Positions 54,768 to 64,000 of a stretch of 64,000 nt of DNA are shown here, piece by piece. The notes under the pieces were generated by a model. The model saw only the letters and a list, made by a program, of their open reading frames with translations. It did not search any database and was not told the DNA's origin. Both the position numbers and the translations under genes were made by a program. How positions within the stretch are numbered: position 1 is the stretch's first letter; each line of letters starts with the position of its first letter. The stretch is from positions 124,001 to 188,000 of the forward strand of contig NZ_FUYV01000005.1 of assembly GCF_900168165.1 (NCBI RefSeq), read 5' to 3'. Origin of the DNA: Alkalitalea saponilacus. Lineage in GTDB: Bacteria > Bacteroidota > Bacteroidia > Bacteroidales > Marinilabiliaceae.

Positions 54768-57494
54768 CTATTCTACTCTGTAATTATACAGGTAATTGTG
54801 TTCGCCGCCTGTGATAAGGTTAAACCGATAAGCTGATGACCTTAAAAAACCTATGCTGAATCTGCTGATTCCACGAAGAGGAAATCCCTGATAATGGGTT
54901 CCGTCCCGGTTAATTAAATGAATATGCCCACCAGTTTGTTCAACCACGCCAAATTTTATATCAGTGGCAGTAAATCTATACAGATCAGCATGTGGATGAA
55001 TCAGATTTTCAAAGTTCACTTCCATTGCTTTACTCCCTGATTGGTTGAAAACAATCAGTTGGTTGGTTGTGGCATATAAATACTCTGGATTTGCCGAATT
55101 TGCCGAAAGAAGGGTAAAATGATGACTTCCCGGGGACTCAAAAAGTGTTTCCAGAGTCGTATTTCCCGACGGTAAAGCTATTTTAGCAAGCTCTCCGTTT
55201 ATGGTGGTGGTAACTAATGCTGCCCTGTTGGAGTTCTCTCTCTCCAGATAAAATGGTGAGCCGGAATTGCGGATAAAATTAGCAGAAGGGGTTACCCTGT
55301 TGTCACCTCTTCTGTCAAGTATATAATTACGGAATTGATCACTGAAAACAATGTAATCGCGTCCCAGATTTCTGAAATACTGCACAGGTGTTGAAACAGT
55401 TCCCTCCGTAGCTGGCATGCTCCAGCCGGGAACTCTGTTACCGGTTTTATCATATAGATAAACCCTTTGATCTTCGAGAGCAACAAAAATACGGTACTCT
55501 TTATTGTTGTCATAATCAAACACCGCAATGGGGTTAGTTGCTTTCGATGGAAAGTTAACAGGGTAACGTGCAACATGGTTGCCGTTCCTGTCAAGCAACC
55601 ATAGCCTGTTGGGCGTATTAAACAGATATTGGAGTTTGTTATTTTTGTAATAATCAATCTGAATCACATCTCCCATAATGGGTCCATCCAGGGGTCTTTT
55701 CCACAACACACGTCCCAAATTATTGATGAGGTAAAGGTTGTAATGTGCATCCTGAACAAGAATTTCTTTCTCTCCAGTGTTGTGATTGTCAACCAGAGCC
55801 GGTTTCCCGATGATGGTTGAATCAAGCCTGCTTTGCCAAATTGTTCTGGGCTCCTTATCCCTGTGGGGAGCATAATTTCCATGTACCGATGTGTAAATAA
55901 GATCATTCGCCGATGATAGCTGTATTCCCAGGCCATAGAAGTTTTCAAGTGCCTGTGTTTGTTCACGCGTAGGATTAATTACAGATCGGTTAAAATGGCT
56001 TTCGGCCATTTTAAAGATATGGGGAACCTCAGCAAAAAGGAAAAAATTCTCCTGGTATGAAAAACTTTCTGTAAATGGCGAATAATATGGATGTGTTGAG
56101 AGTGTTTTATTCAGGATGTTTGAGTAGAGAAAACGGGAGATGCATTCACTTGATTCTCCAAAAATCAGGTAATTTCTGTAAAAGGTGAAATAATTTGCTG
56201 GAACATCAGGAAAAAAATGACCCCAGAAATCTTTTATAATATCTTTTTCAGGTGTTTCATACACCTGAAAACGTGTTTGATCATCCAGGATGATCTCCCG
56301 GTGCTTCTCAGGATCCATGCCACTATTGATCATGAGTGCACGCAGTGCCTGCATGGCATTTACCTGTCCAGTTGTATTGAACACCAAAAACGACGAATAG
56401 TTGTTGTTTAAATCCGGATCGGAAAGAATATAAGCTGCTTCATTCATTATAAAGGAAAAAAACAGTTCTTCAAAACTATCCCTGTTTCTGGTTTTGAAAC
56501 CGGCATTTTTTCTTTCGTAGTTATCAGATGTATGTTGATTACTAATAAATTCAATCAAATTCTCTTTAAATCGTCCTTTCGATTTAAAATTATAGCTTGT
56601 TAAAAACCGCGTTGTTCCGGGCAAAACATTAGCAATCTCAGACTTTCCCGGCTCAACTCCTCTGAATAATTTGGTGAAATGACCCGGTTCATCCCCAAAT
56701 GAGAATCCGTTTAAATATATGGCATCGGTTCGAATATCCATATTTAGTTCACTCCAACCTGAAAAATGCTCTAGAGCTGGTGCCGAGAACAGTTGTGAAG
56801 TTATGCCAGGAAGGGTTTTAAAATTGATGTAACAACTTGCAATATTTGATGTTAAAGAAGTTTTTTGAATGCGACTGAACTGCGGGTTGTCTAATAAAGA
56901 ATTACCGGATTGAACCTGAGAAATTGATTTTTCGATGAGTTCCTTTGATCCTGAAAGTGTTAGATATCCATTGTTTACAGAAGCATAAATGGAAATCGGG
57001 ATATGGTCTTTGTTAAGAATATGAAAGTATCGTGATCCTTTATGGCTTTCGTTGGTTTTTACTAAATTTCTTGATGAAATAAGCCGGTTGATTTCGGTTA
57101 GTTCAGCTCTTGATTTTATCGGGGCGTTGATTAGCCAACCTGTAGATGCGTCATCGCTTAAAGTGTGTATGGACAGAATAAATGTTCTGCTGAGGTAATC
57201 ATTAAGAACAGAGTTGGTAATTATCTCAGAGGAATCTGTAAAATTGATGATGTTCTTGATATACCTGTAGCTTTCAAATGGGGTTAATTCATTAAGGAAG
57301 CTGTTGCTTCTTGTAATGTTTCTTTTTAATTGTTGAGGATTATTGATTTGCAGTATGATGGCTGCATCAACCGGAACTGCATGTATTGGGCTGTTGTTTG
57401 TAAATTGTTGGTATTTATGCAAATATAAAAATGCCAGCACAATTACTGTTATTAATGCTAATACAGACGTAATTGCAATGTATTTTTTCAGCAT
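54768..57494 (-). CDS. DUF3352 membrane-anchored protein with C-terminal beta-propeller
   Basis: A protein of about 908 residues from ATG 57494 (MLKKYIAITS). One N-terminal membrane anchor lies at about 5-26. A DUF3352-like region runs to about 560 (AVPVDAAIILQINNP at its start; the repeated use of FLTSYNF and PYYSPF-type stretches is typical). The C-terminal third has repeats of the form YLYDKTGNRVPGW, LLDRNGNHV and LINNLGRVLWKRPL that suggest a PQQ-like beta-propeller. Function unknown. An upstream ATG at 57569 would overlap porZ by 59 bases and is rejected; with the chosen start, the gap to porZ is 16 bases. The pair is likely cotranscribed. Confidence 0.83.
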   Translation of the reverse strand: MLKKYIAITSVLALITVIVLAFLYLHKYQQFTNNSPIHAVPVDAAIILQINNPQQLKRNITRSNSFLNELTPFESYRYIKNIINFTDSSEIITNSVLNDYLSRTFILSIHTLSDDASTGWLINAPIKSRAELTEINRLISSRNLVKTNESHKGSRYFHILNKDHIPISIYASVNNGYLTLSGSKELIEKSISQVQSGNSLLDNPQFSRIQKTSLTSNIASCYINFKTLPGITSQLFSAPALEHFSGWSELNMDIRTDAIYLNGFSFGDEPGHFTKLFRGVEPGKSEIANVLPGTTRFLTSYNFKSKGRFKENLIEFISNQHTSDNYERKNAGFKTRNRDSFEELFFSFIMNEAAYILSDPDLNNNYSSFLVFNTTGQVNAMQALRALMINSGMDPEKHREIILDDQTRFQVYETPEKDIIKDFWGHFFPDVPANYFTFYRNYLIFGESSECISRFLYSNILNKTLSTHPYYSPFTESFSYQENFFLFAEVPHIFKMAESHFNRSVINPTREQTQALENFYGLGIQLSSANDLIYTSVHGNYAPHRDKEPRTIWQSRLDSTIIGKPALVDNHNTGEKEILVQDAHYNLYLINNLGRVLWKRPLDGPIMGDVIQIDYYKNNKLQYLFNTPNRLWLLDRNGNHVARYPVNFPSKATNPIAVFDYDNNKEYRIFVALEDQRVYLYDKTGNRVPGWSMPATEGTVSTPVQYFRNLGRDYIVFSDQFRNYILDRRGDNRVTPSANFIRNSGSPFYLERENSNRAALVTTTINGELAKIALPSGNTTLETLFESPGSHHFTLLSANSANPEYLYATTNQLIVFNQSGSKAMEVNFENLIHPHADLYRFTATDIKFGVVEQTGGHIHLINRDGTHYQGFPLRGISRFSIGFLRSSAYRFNLITGGEHNYLYNYRVE

Positions 57495-57510
57495 ATAATC
57501 AAATTTTAAT

Positions 57511-59907
57511 TTATCTAATGATTGCAACTTTCGTGACACCTGATTGGCTTCCATCTTCGGAGGCAACAAAAATCAGGTATACTCCTGATTTTACCTGCTC
57601 CCCCCAAAGGTTTCTTCCATTCCAGAATGCTTGTCCTCCAACAGAAACCGTTTCAAAAACCAGTTTGCCGGATACATCTGTAATTTTTATATTGCTTCGA
57701 GCCATCAGTCCGGTTATCGTAATATCTCCGGTAAATTCAGGCCTAACGGGATTTGGGAATGCATAAATGTTAGAATAATTTGAGCTTCCTCCTGTGGCCG
57801 TTCCTCTGAATGAAACAATGCCTTCCCCGGTAGCGATGTAAACCTCACCAGTTTTTTCGTTTATGGTAATATCGTTGATATAATCAGATGGCAAAGGACT
57901 GTTAGTTGTATTGAAGGCATGTATTTGTCTGCTGCCATCAGGTGAGACAAGGAAAATTCCTGAACCTTGGGTTCCCAGCCATTTTCGATTACCGCCATCC
58001 ACTTTAATCACGCTTACAATTTTATCACCCAGAAGAAAATCAGCATTATTTGTTCCATCTCGTCTTGGTACTAATATTCTTGTAAATACGGGTTTTTCAA
58101 TATTGAATATGGAAAATGGCTGGTATTGAACTACGACCCCTTTATCAGTCCCAAGCCATATGTGGCCATTTTGATCTTCAGCAATATCAAAGATTGCATC
58201 TGTAATGACTTCTCCGTTTTGATCCCAAAGTAATAGCTGACCTGCATTTCGTCTGTCGTTTTCTGCAGATGGACGTATGGCTCCCCTGTAACGATCATCA
58301 CTTTGATTTAGTGGGGTATTATTATCATCCCAAACAAAGATTCCTTTTGATCTGCCTCTAAAAACACTTAACCATTTGTGTCCCCATGATGTCGCAATCA
58401 TTGGAGCCATTCCCTGATTCATCGCAAGTGTCTCATAATTGTATCGCATCCAGGAGTCTGTTTCAGGAAAATATGCTATTAATCCATTTTCAACTTCACT
58501 ATTTGTTGCCCATAGTACGTTATTTCTATCAATAGCTGTAGCTGCAATCCTCACGAACCTTTCGTTGCCAGGAATTGCACTTGCCATTCCATTTTCCGAA
58601 GAACCAAACCTGTTCTTTACCACAAAATGGTTATTTTCCTTTTCCACTTCAAATATACCATCTCCCCAAGAACTTAGAAATAAGTGGTTTGGATTACCGG
58701 GTTTGGGGGTAATTGTCAATAGGTCTCTTCTGGTGTTAAAAGAAGGAGTATTGTCTCGGCTCATGTAGGTCCACCCATTAGGGGTATATATGGATGCTGA
58801 TGCCGGAGTATTGGTATTATTCCAAAATGCAGTTAGTCCACCAGGAACCACCCAGAGATTTTCTGCAGCCATTTTAATTCTGTGTGCTCTGTTTGTAAGT
58901 GGTCCTTGTGGCAGAAAATTTGACCAAACGGCTTCGCTCAGTGGTCTTGCAACCAGACCATTATTGTTATCTGATATCCATATTTCGTTTGTCCCAACAA
59001 TTACTGCATCTCTGAATTGTGGTGTTATTTGTGACCCGCCTATAGTTAGCTCTGAAATATTGAGATTGGATTGTAATTCGTTGTTGTATAGTCTTATATT
59101 ACCTGAGTTAATTACCAAAAGGCCATTTGGAGTAGATTTGATGTTTTGAAAATTCGAAGCAGATGTCAGAGTATGAGTCTGATTATTTTCAAAATACTCG
59201 ATGCTAACGGTCTCTCCCTTATTCCCTCTTGCAGCAAATATTCTACCGGCATGATTGGCTATTGCTGAGTATGTGGCTGAAGACGAATAATATACCTCCC
59301 AGGATGTGTAAATGTGTATATCCGGTGCATCCAGTCGCGCCCTTCGAATTCCTTCCGCTGTGGCAGCATATAAATATTCCTGATCAATAGCAATTTGATT
59401 CACCTGAATATTGGAAGCATTATCACCAATATAGTAGGTCGATTCGATTTCATACCTGTTTAGATTGATGACCAAAATGCCGAAATTTGTGGCACAATAA
59501 AGTCTATTCCCATCAGCAATAAAATGATTGATGGCTTTGTTGCCATCCATTACCTTTAGCCTTAGGTCGTTAATGTTTATGACATTATTGTTGGCAATAA
59601 TATCAATGTTTCCATTTTCGTAACCAACTAAAATCAAATTTCTTTCAGTGTAATAGTATAGTGCTGAAATACCATAATCTGATAGTCCATTTACTCTGTT
59701 TAATGTATTCACTGAAAAATCAGATTTTTCAATAACAATTAAGCCCAGAGAGGTTGCACCAATTATTTGGTTTGGAGTTGATATAACATGATGACTATTA
59801 TTGTATGCGAAATGTGTTCGCCATTCTCCTATGCGCAGTTGATTGTTATCACTGGCCACTAAGTTATTAGTTAGGAGCAGAAAGAATATTATTATGAACC
59901 TGTTCAT
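57511..59907 (-). CDS. porZ: PorZ-like type IX secretion protein with beta-propellers and C-terminal sorting domain
   Basis: A protein of about 798 residues from ATG 59907 with a signal peptide (MNRFIIIFFLLLTNNLVAS). IGEWRTHFAYNN is the PorZ N-terminus, followed by two beta-propellers built of two-component-regulator-like repeats (IWLGTDKGVVVQY, KWLGTQGSGIFLV, LVIVINLNRYE-type). The last 85 residues are a type A sorting domain (FPNPVRP, ITDVSGKLV, SGVYLIFV). PorZ of Porphyromonas gingivalis is an outer-membrane T9SS component linked to delivery of anionic LPS to cargo. An upstream ATG at 59952 would add 15 residues before the signal peptide and is rejected. No other T9SS gene is in the window. 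Confidence 0.9.
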   Translation of the reverse strand: MNRFIIIFFLLLTNNLVASDNNQLRIGEWRTHFAYNNSHHVISTPNQIIGATSLGLIVIEKSDFSVNTLNRVNGLSDYGISALYYYTERNLILVGYENGNIDIIANNNVININDLRLKVMDGNKAINHFIADGNRLYCATNFGILVINLNRYEIESTYYIGDNASNIQVNQIAIDQEYLYAATAEGIRRARLDAPDIHIYTSWEVYYSSSATYSAIANHAGRIFAARGNKGETVSIEYFENNQTHTLTSASNFQNIKSTPNGLLVINSGNIRLYNNELQSNLNISELTIGGSQITPQFRDAVIVGTNEIWISDNNNGLVARPLSEAVWSNFLPQGPLTNRAHRIKMAAENLWVVPGGLTAFWNNTNTPASASIYTPNGWTYMSRDNTPSFNTRRDLLTITPKPGNPNHLFLSSWGDGIFEVEKENNHFVVKNRFGSSENGMASAIPGNERFVRIAATAIDRNNVLWATNSEVENGLIAYFPETDSWMRYNYETLAMNQGMAPMIATSWGHKWLSVFRGRSKGIFVWDDNNTPLNQSDDRYRGAIRPSAENDRRNAGQLLLWDQNGEVITDAIFDIAEDQNGHIWLGTDKGVVVQYQPFSIFNIEKPVFTRILVPRRDGTNNADFLLGDKIVSVIKVDGGNRKWLGTQGSGIFLVSPDGSRQIHAFNTTNSPLPSDYINDITINEKTGEVYIATGEGIVSFRGTATGGSSNYSNIYAFPNPVRPEFTGDITITGLMARSNIKITDVSGKLVFETVSVGGQAFWNGRNLWGEQVKSGVYLIFVASEDGSQSGVTKVAIIR

Positions 59908-60012
59908 TCTTAATTTTTTTGTTTTTGAAGGGTTGGGAGGCAGATACATCAAGTATTTTTTTATTACGCCAAATTTAATGATTTATAGCTTCGCATTGAA
60001 ATATTGAACTCA

Positions 60013-60588
60013 TTACATGTTATTGAAAAACTCTGTGAGTTTTTCAATGGCTTTCCCTCTGTGGCTGATCCTGTTCTTTTCTTCTGCATCCATTTCTGCA
60101 AATGAAATCAATTTATCGTCTGGTTGAAAAATGGGATCATATCCAAAACCTTTATTCCCTTTGGGTTCTCGTAAAACTGTTCCATTTACAATCCCTTCAA
60201 ATATATGTTCATTGCCATCCACAATGAGCGCAATGATGGTTCTGAATCGTGCCTTTCTGTTTTCAATATTATGCATTAATTTCAGAACTTTGTTCATGTT
60301 GGCATTTGCATCTTTTTCTTCGCCTGCAAATCTTGCCGAATATACTCCTGGTTGACCGTCTAGCGCATCAATTTCTAGTCCGGTATCATCTGCAAAAGTG
60401 TTTTTGCCGTAAAGGTTATAAATTGTTCTTGCTTTAATTAAGGCATTTTCAAGTAAATCTTTACCGTATTCCTCAATTTCAGAAGTGTGACCAACATCAT
60501 TTAAACTTAGAAGGTCAATCTTATTACATAGCAATTGGGATATTTCTGTTAATTTGTGTTGATTATGAGTGGCGAAGATGAATTGCAT
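60013..60588 (-). CDS. rdgB: RdgB/HAM1 non-canonical purine NTP pyrophosphatase
   Basis: RdgB hydrolyses ITP, dITP and XTP to the monophosphates, clearing damaged purines. From ATG 60588 it is 191 residues: MQFIFATHNQHKL (substrate-binding Lys region), FADDTGLEIDALDG, YSARFAGE, GFGYDPIFQP and SHRGKAI are all conserved. A TTG 11 codons upstream (60621) would add residues not found in the family. It lies downstream of a terminator that separates it from the UspA gene. Confidence 0.95.
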   Translation of the reverse strand: MQFIFATHNQHKLTEISQLLCNKIDLLSLNDVGHTSEIEEYGKDLLENALIKARTIYNLYGKNTFADDTGLEIDALDGQPGVYSARFAGEEKDANANMNKVLKLMHNIENRKARFRTIIALIVDGNEHIFEGIVNGTVLREPKGNKGFGYDPIFQPDDKLISFAEMDAEEKNRISHRGKAIEKLTEFFNNM

Positions 60589-60661
60589 GTGTTTAAGGTA
60601 TATAGAAAATATTAACGTCAATAGTTGATTAATTATTGTTTATTATCTTGCTAACGAGACG

Positions 60662-60706
60662 AAAAAAAGCCCTTCCTGATAAAATGATTTCAGAGAGGGC
60701 TTTTTT
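60662..60706 (-). terminator. Intrinsic terminator after the UspA gene
   Basis: An A-run, GCCCT, an inner stem and AGGGC with a T-run form a strong hairpin; on the minus strand the T-run follows it. It ends the UspA transcript before rdgB. Confidence 0.85.
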
Positions 60707-60722
60707 AATTTGGTTTTTATTT

Positions 60723-61559
60723 TCATCCGAAATTTCCGTACCCATATTTCATTAGGTCTGTTCTGGGGTTAATAACCATAACAGGAATTTTCGCGGAATT
60801 AGCTATCATATATTGCTCCTGTGCGCCTAAAACATAATCATGGAATGCAATATCTCTGGTAGTCATGATAATAATGATGTCAGCATTTCTGCTTTTGGCA
60901 AAATCGATGGTTTCCTGACTGAATGAAGCTGCATTTTTTGATAGAACCAACTCGTAATCAATCTTTTTTTCCTCTAAGAATGATTTACAGAAAACCAGGT
61001 TTGCTTTGGTTCTTGGTTCAACTACACCTTCCTTGGATGTTGATGAAAAAAGCAATGTTTTTGCTGGAAAATGCTTATTCATAAATTGAACCCACTTCAG
61101 TTTTTCTTTATTTTCAGATTTGAAATCAACAGGAAAAACCAGTTTAAGTTGATCTTCGCTTAGTTTTGGTGCGTCCTGAATTACAAGGAATGGTATTTTT
61201 GAGCCAACAATAACCTTTAATGCCCAGGAGCCGGTGAGCTTTTGAAGCCCTTTCATGCCATGGGTTCCCATAACAATAAGTGTAGCATCAAGTTCATGAG
61301 CAACCTGGTTTATTGTTTTAAAAATAGAACCTTCTCTTACAAGCGTATTTGGCTTGATATTATGCAGCTCGTTTATCCGAAGAGCATCACTTGCAAGTTG
61401 CTGCTCCATTTCTTTTATCTCGGTATCTTTTTTTACAATGTGCAAAAGTGTGATACCGGTATCCAATTGTTTAGATAGTATAACTGCATGTGCAACAGCA
61501 TTCATAGCGACTTCCGTGAAATCGTACGGTACTATGATGCTATGATTAAGGGTTTCCAT
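60723..61559 (-). CDS. Universal stress protein with two UspA domains
   Basis: A 278-residue tandem UspA protein. The first domain (1-145) has the V-DFTE-A start and the ATP-binding style GTHGMKGLQKLTGSWA segment. The second (about 150-275) starts FPVDFKSENKEKLKW and ends IPVMVINPRTD. UspA proteins bind ATP or signals during starvation and stress. The gene stands alone: an 805-base gap lies upstream, and a strong terminator follows. No exact TAnnTTTG promoter was found. Confidence 0.9.
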   Translation of the reverse strand: METLNHSIIVPYDFTEVAMNAVAHAVILSKQLDTGITLLHIVKKDTEIKEMEQQLASDALRINELHNIKPNTLVREGSIFKTINQVAHELDATLIVMGTHGMKGLQKLTGSWALKVIVGSKIPFLVIQDAPKLSEDQLKLVFPVDFKSENKEKLKWVQFMNKHFPAKTLLFSSTSKEGVVEPRTKANLVFCKSFLEEKKIDYELVLSKNAASFSQETIDFAKSRNADIIIIMTTRDIAFHDYVLGAQEQYMIANSAKIPVMVINPRTDLMKYGYGNFG

Positions 61560-62364
61560 ATGATAATTTAGTTCAGAGGTTATTTTTTGCGAAATAAATA
61601 TAGCACATTTGATAATATTTAAAACACTTTTTAATTAAATTATTTTATTTACGAATATTTACCTGACAGATATTATCATAGAAATGCATAGCATTTTTAG
61701 ATATGTATTTTTTTTAATAGTTCGCTAATCTTTTTTATATATACTAGAATATCAAGCGTTTATGAATTTACAGTCGTGCTGTTCAATCAGCTGATAATAA
61801 AAAACTTACTTGCATCTAAGATCTAGTCCCGAATGTCTCGGGAAAAGTCTAACGATCTATTGGTTCTGTTTCCAGCATTTATATAACATCAGCTAAAGTC
61901 CGTATCTTTCAGAAATGTTGTACTGTTGGTTACGTACATTTTTTAATTCGGTTGCCCGATTTTGATAAAAAGTTCAAATTTCATCATGAATTTTTAGCAA
62001 CAAAGCTCGTTTCATCATAATTTTTCAATGTTACTATATTGACAGTATGATCTATTTGGGCTGTTTACAACAAAGAAATGTAGCTTTGTCAATTTTAATG
62101 TGAATTTAATCAGTTTCTTGTTATATTTACAATGTAAGGCATGTTTATCCTGAACTTTATTGAAGGAATAATTTATAGGTAAGCATTGCTCTAGTCGCTA
62201 TTATTTTTACAGAAACTTAATTTTTGTGAGAAGTCATTTTTTTAACTGCCAGGTATTACGTGTTATTTCTGGGGAGTGTTGAAATAGTCTTTTATGTGCC
62301 TAACTACTTACTATGATTTTATTGTTGCAAGCTAAATCGTTGCTATTGTTTACATGTAATTACG
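61560..62364. other. Longest intergenic gap of the window, no gene seen
   Basis: This is 805 bases of AT-rich DNA between the minus-strand UspA gene and the plus-strand cyclase gene. No open frame of 60 residues or more, no tRNA and no riboswitch was recognised. It contains one short palindrome (61827-61843), TCCCGA and TCGGGA, shared with 21002-21017. It must contain two divergent promoters and may carry a small RNA. Confidence 0.6.
61827..61843. repeat. Short palindrome TCCCGA-n5-TCGGGA, copy 2
   Basis: Inverted repeat TCCCGA ATGTC TCGGGA, almost identical to copy 1 at 21002-21017, in the non-coding gap before the cyclase gene. Only two copies were found in the window. Confidence 0.5.
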
Positions 62365-63861
62365 ATGATTGATACCTTTTATATAGATTTTCCTGAAATT
62401 ACATATATGGCTTTTTTAAAGGCCATGTTGAGTTTTAACATTTCAAACTTGACCCTGATTTTTTTGTTCCTTTTATTTGCATATGTTTTATACACATACA
62501 TTCGTCGACAAGTACAAAAAAAAATTGAGTATTTAGTCAATATTCGGGTCGAAAAAGCGTTAAAAGTAAAGGAAAAGGCAATGCAAATCCGAACCGGTTT
62601 TGATTCCGAATCGGTAGCACATACAAAAGACGGAACAAAAGTTAAATCAGTAAAATACAAAAGCGTTACTGTTTTATTTGCCGATATTCAGGGGTTTACA
62701 AAAATAGTAGAGCATCTCAATCCTGATTTGCTCATTGATGAACTGGATGATTTTTTTATAAAGTTTGACTCCATTGTTGAAAAACATGGAGTTGAAAAGA
62801 TTAAAACCATAGGAGACGCATACATGGCGGCCGGAGGTATCCCAGAGAAAAATCGGATACATGCTCTGAGAATGATCCTTGTGGCATTAGAGATTCAAAA
62901 CCATATGGTGAGTCTCAGGTCAAAAAAAATTTTAGAACATCAGGATTTTTGGGAGCTTAGAATCGGAATTCATACAGGACCGGTGATTTCAGGTCGGGTA
63001 GGTCGAAACAAAACAGCTCCCGATATTTGGGGTGATACCGTCAACATTGCCAGTAGGATGGAATCTTCTGGTATTGCCGGTGAAATTAATGTTACAGGAG
63101 TAACTTACCAGTTGGTAAAAGATTTTTTTGTTTGTGAATACAGAGGGAAGATGCCAATAAAATATAAGGGAGAGATTGATATGTATTTTGTCAAAGGAAT
63201 TGTACCTGAGTTAGCGGAAGAAAATAAGCGAAACCAACCAAATGAACTTTTTAAAGTCAGACTGCAGCACATTCGTTTTATTGATCTGGAAGAAGCGATA
63301 CTGGAAAGACTCGAGAATGAACTACCAGTTGATATTTGTTATCATAACGTTAAACATACCATTGATGTTGTAACACAGGTAGAGATCATTGGCAGGGGAG
63401 AGGGTGTTTCAGAAGAAGAATTATTACTGCTGAAGACTGCAGCTTTAATGCATGATACAGGATTCCTGATAACATATGAGAATCACGAGCAGATCAGCAT
63501 CGAACTATGTAATGACATTCTTCCTCGGTTTGATTATAATCCCGACCAAATTGAAAAAATCATTCAGCTGATAAACGTGACCCGTCCCAAAACAAAGCCA
63601 GCCAATAAACTGGAGTCAATAATGAAAGATGCAGACTTAGATTACCTCGGAAGAACTGATTTTCTGAATCTCTCAGAAAATCTTTTTAAAGAATTGAATC
63701 GGTATAATGGTCGTATGAGCATTCAGGAATGGAATAAGAAACAGTTTGATTTTATTTCGAAACATCGTTATTATACTGAAACTGCCCGCAATATGCGTCA
63801 GGTAAATAAGGATAAACAATTAACAAAGCTTAAACAGATTTTACCATTAAGCCGACAATAA
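62365..63861 (+). CDS. Adenylate cyclase fused to an HD-type phosphodiesterase domain
   Basis: This is a 498-residue protein with one membrane helix (about 30-50), a coiled-coil linker, a class III cyclase domain (about 95-275) and an HD domain (about 315-445). The cyclase metal Asp residues are in LFADIQGFT and KTIGDAYMA, the Lys/Asp pair that selects ATP is in EKIKTIGD and PDIWGDTVN, and the transition-state Asn and Arg are in VNIASRMES, so it should be active on ATP. The HD domain begins CYHNVKHTIDV, with ALMHDTGF, YENHEQIS and a later MKDADLDYLG, the pattern of cyclic-nucleotide phosphodiesterases. One chain may thus make and destroy cAMP. The start is ATG 62365. Confidence 0.88.
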   Translation: MIDTFYIDFPEITYMAFLKAMLSFNISNLTLIFLFLLFAYVLYTYIRRQVQKKIEYLVNIRVEKALKVKEKAMQIRTGFDSESVAHTKDGTKVKSVKYKSVTVLFADIQGFTKIVEHLNPDLLIDELDDFFIKFDSIVEKHGVEKIKTIGDAYMAAGGIPEKNRIHALRMILVALEIQNHMVSLRSKKILEHQDFWELRIGIHTGPVISGRVGRNKTAPDIWGDTVNIASRMESSGIAGEINVTGVTYQLVKDFFVCEYRGKMPIKYKGEIDMYFVKGIVPELAEENKRNQPNELFKVRLQHIRFIDLEEAILERLENELPVDICYHNVKHTIDVVTQVEIIGRGEGVSEEELLLLKTAALMHDTGFLITYENHEQISIELCNDILPRFDYNPDQIEKIIQLINVTRPKTKPANKLESIMKDADLDYLGRTDFLNLSENLFKELNRYNGRMSIQEWNKKQFDFISKHRYYTETARNMRQVNKDKQLTKLKQILPLSRQ

Positions 63862-63961
63862 ATGGCCGTATTTATTTCACAATTGTTATCTTTACCCTGC
63901 ATGAGGGAAAAATGAGCAGAAATTGCTGTTCGTGAATAGATATTTTAAACACTTATTTTTA

Positions 63962-64000
63962 ATGAGCAAGAAGATGAAAAGCTACGACACTGAAAGTAAA
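63962..64000 (+). CDS. Possible start of a further gene, cut by the right edge
   Basis: ATG at 63962 opens a frame (MSKKMKSYDTESK) that runs through all 39 remaining bases without a stop. It lies 100 bases after the cyclase gene in the same direction. Too little is present to identify the product. Confidence 0.35.
   Translation, partial: MSKKMKSYDTESK

Noticed and set aside
57495-57569. 25-residue extension of the DUF3352 protein
   Set aside because: It would overlap porZ, and the added residues are polar and precede an already complete membrane anchor.

Overview
The window is chromosomal DNA of a Bacteroidota bacterium. The evidence is a PorZ-type protein of the type IX secretion system with its own sorting domain, promoters of the TAnnTTTG class, few Shine-Dalgarno sites, a DUF4292 lipoprotein, an ATP synthase locus reduced to atpD-atpC, and many lipobox and signal-peptide proteins. 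A full chemotaxis operon together with anaerobe-like metabolism (LutB, NadA) fits the Marinilabiliales/Bacteroidales better than Flavobacteriia; that placement is inference. No insertion sequence, prophage, CRISPR array, rRNA or tRNA was seen.

Layout. 1-10.3 kb, minus strand, is housekeeping: mnmG (cut by the left edge), ybeY, an RsbW-like ATPase, an EnvC-like protein, a DUF4292 lipoprotein, a TPR lipoprotein, dut, a polysaccharide flippase, ruvB, a single-domain response regulator and nadA. 10.7-16.2 kb is mostly plus strand: rpiB, lutB with an Rrf2 regulator, a VanZ-like gene on minus, hemW, a rhodanese and a zinc-type CDF transporter. The gap before hemW holds a perfect parS centromere site and two DnaA-box-like repeats, so the window is probably close to the replication origin. 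16.2-20.8 kb, minus strand, holds two unrecognised exported proteins and a large ABCG-like transporter.

21.1-39.4 kb is the most unusual part: about 18 kb on the minus strand joining a complete chemosensory set to a Sia-type partner-switching module. In transcription order it reads MCP, STAS, CheY, Hpt, CheA, CheW, CheW, CheR, a histidine-kinase-like protein without its phospho-acceptor histidine, CheD, CheB, a membrane GAF/PAS protein, CheR, a degenerate CheR, a stand-alone CheB, a membrane GAF protein, a SiaA-like PP2C phosphatase, a SiaB-like kinase and SiaC (DUF1987). It has short gaps or overlaps, three related GAF proteins and no motor gene in the window. A likely reading is that receptor and redox or small-molecule signals are passed through phospho-relay and methylation to a Ser/Thr partner switch, rather than only to a motor.

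39.6-45.9 kb carries a YfiR-like periplasmic protein, an MMPL/RND exporter, a polyprenyl synthase and atpDC. 45.9-54.7 kb is cell-surface and RNA-modification material: a Stealth - glycosyltransferase - Stealth cassette, an LTA-synthase-like phosphotransferase, a U32 peptidase-family protein, DUF2797, an endonuclease/exonuclease/phosphatase lipoprotein and a Gfo/Idh oxidoreductase. 54.8-64 kb carries a DUF3352 propeller protein, porZ, the RdgB NTP pyrophosphatase, a double UspA protein and a fusion of adenylate cyclase with an HD phosphodiesterase domain. Base composition looks clearly more AT-rich left of about 13 kb.
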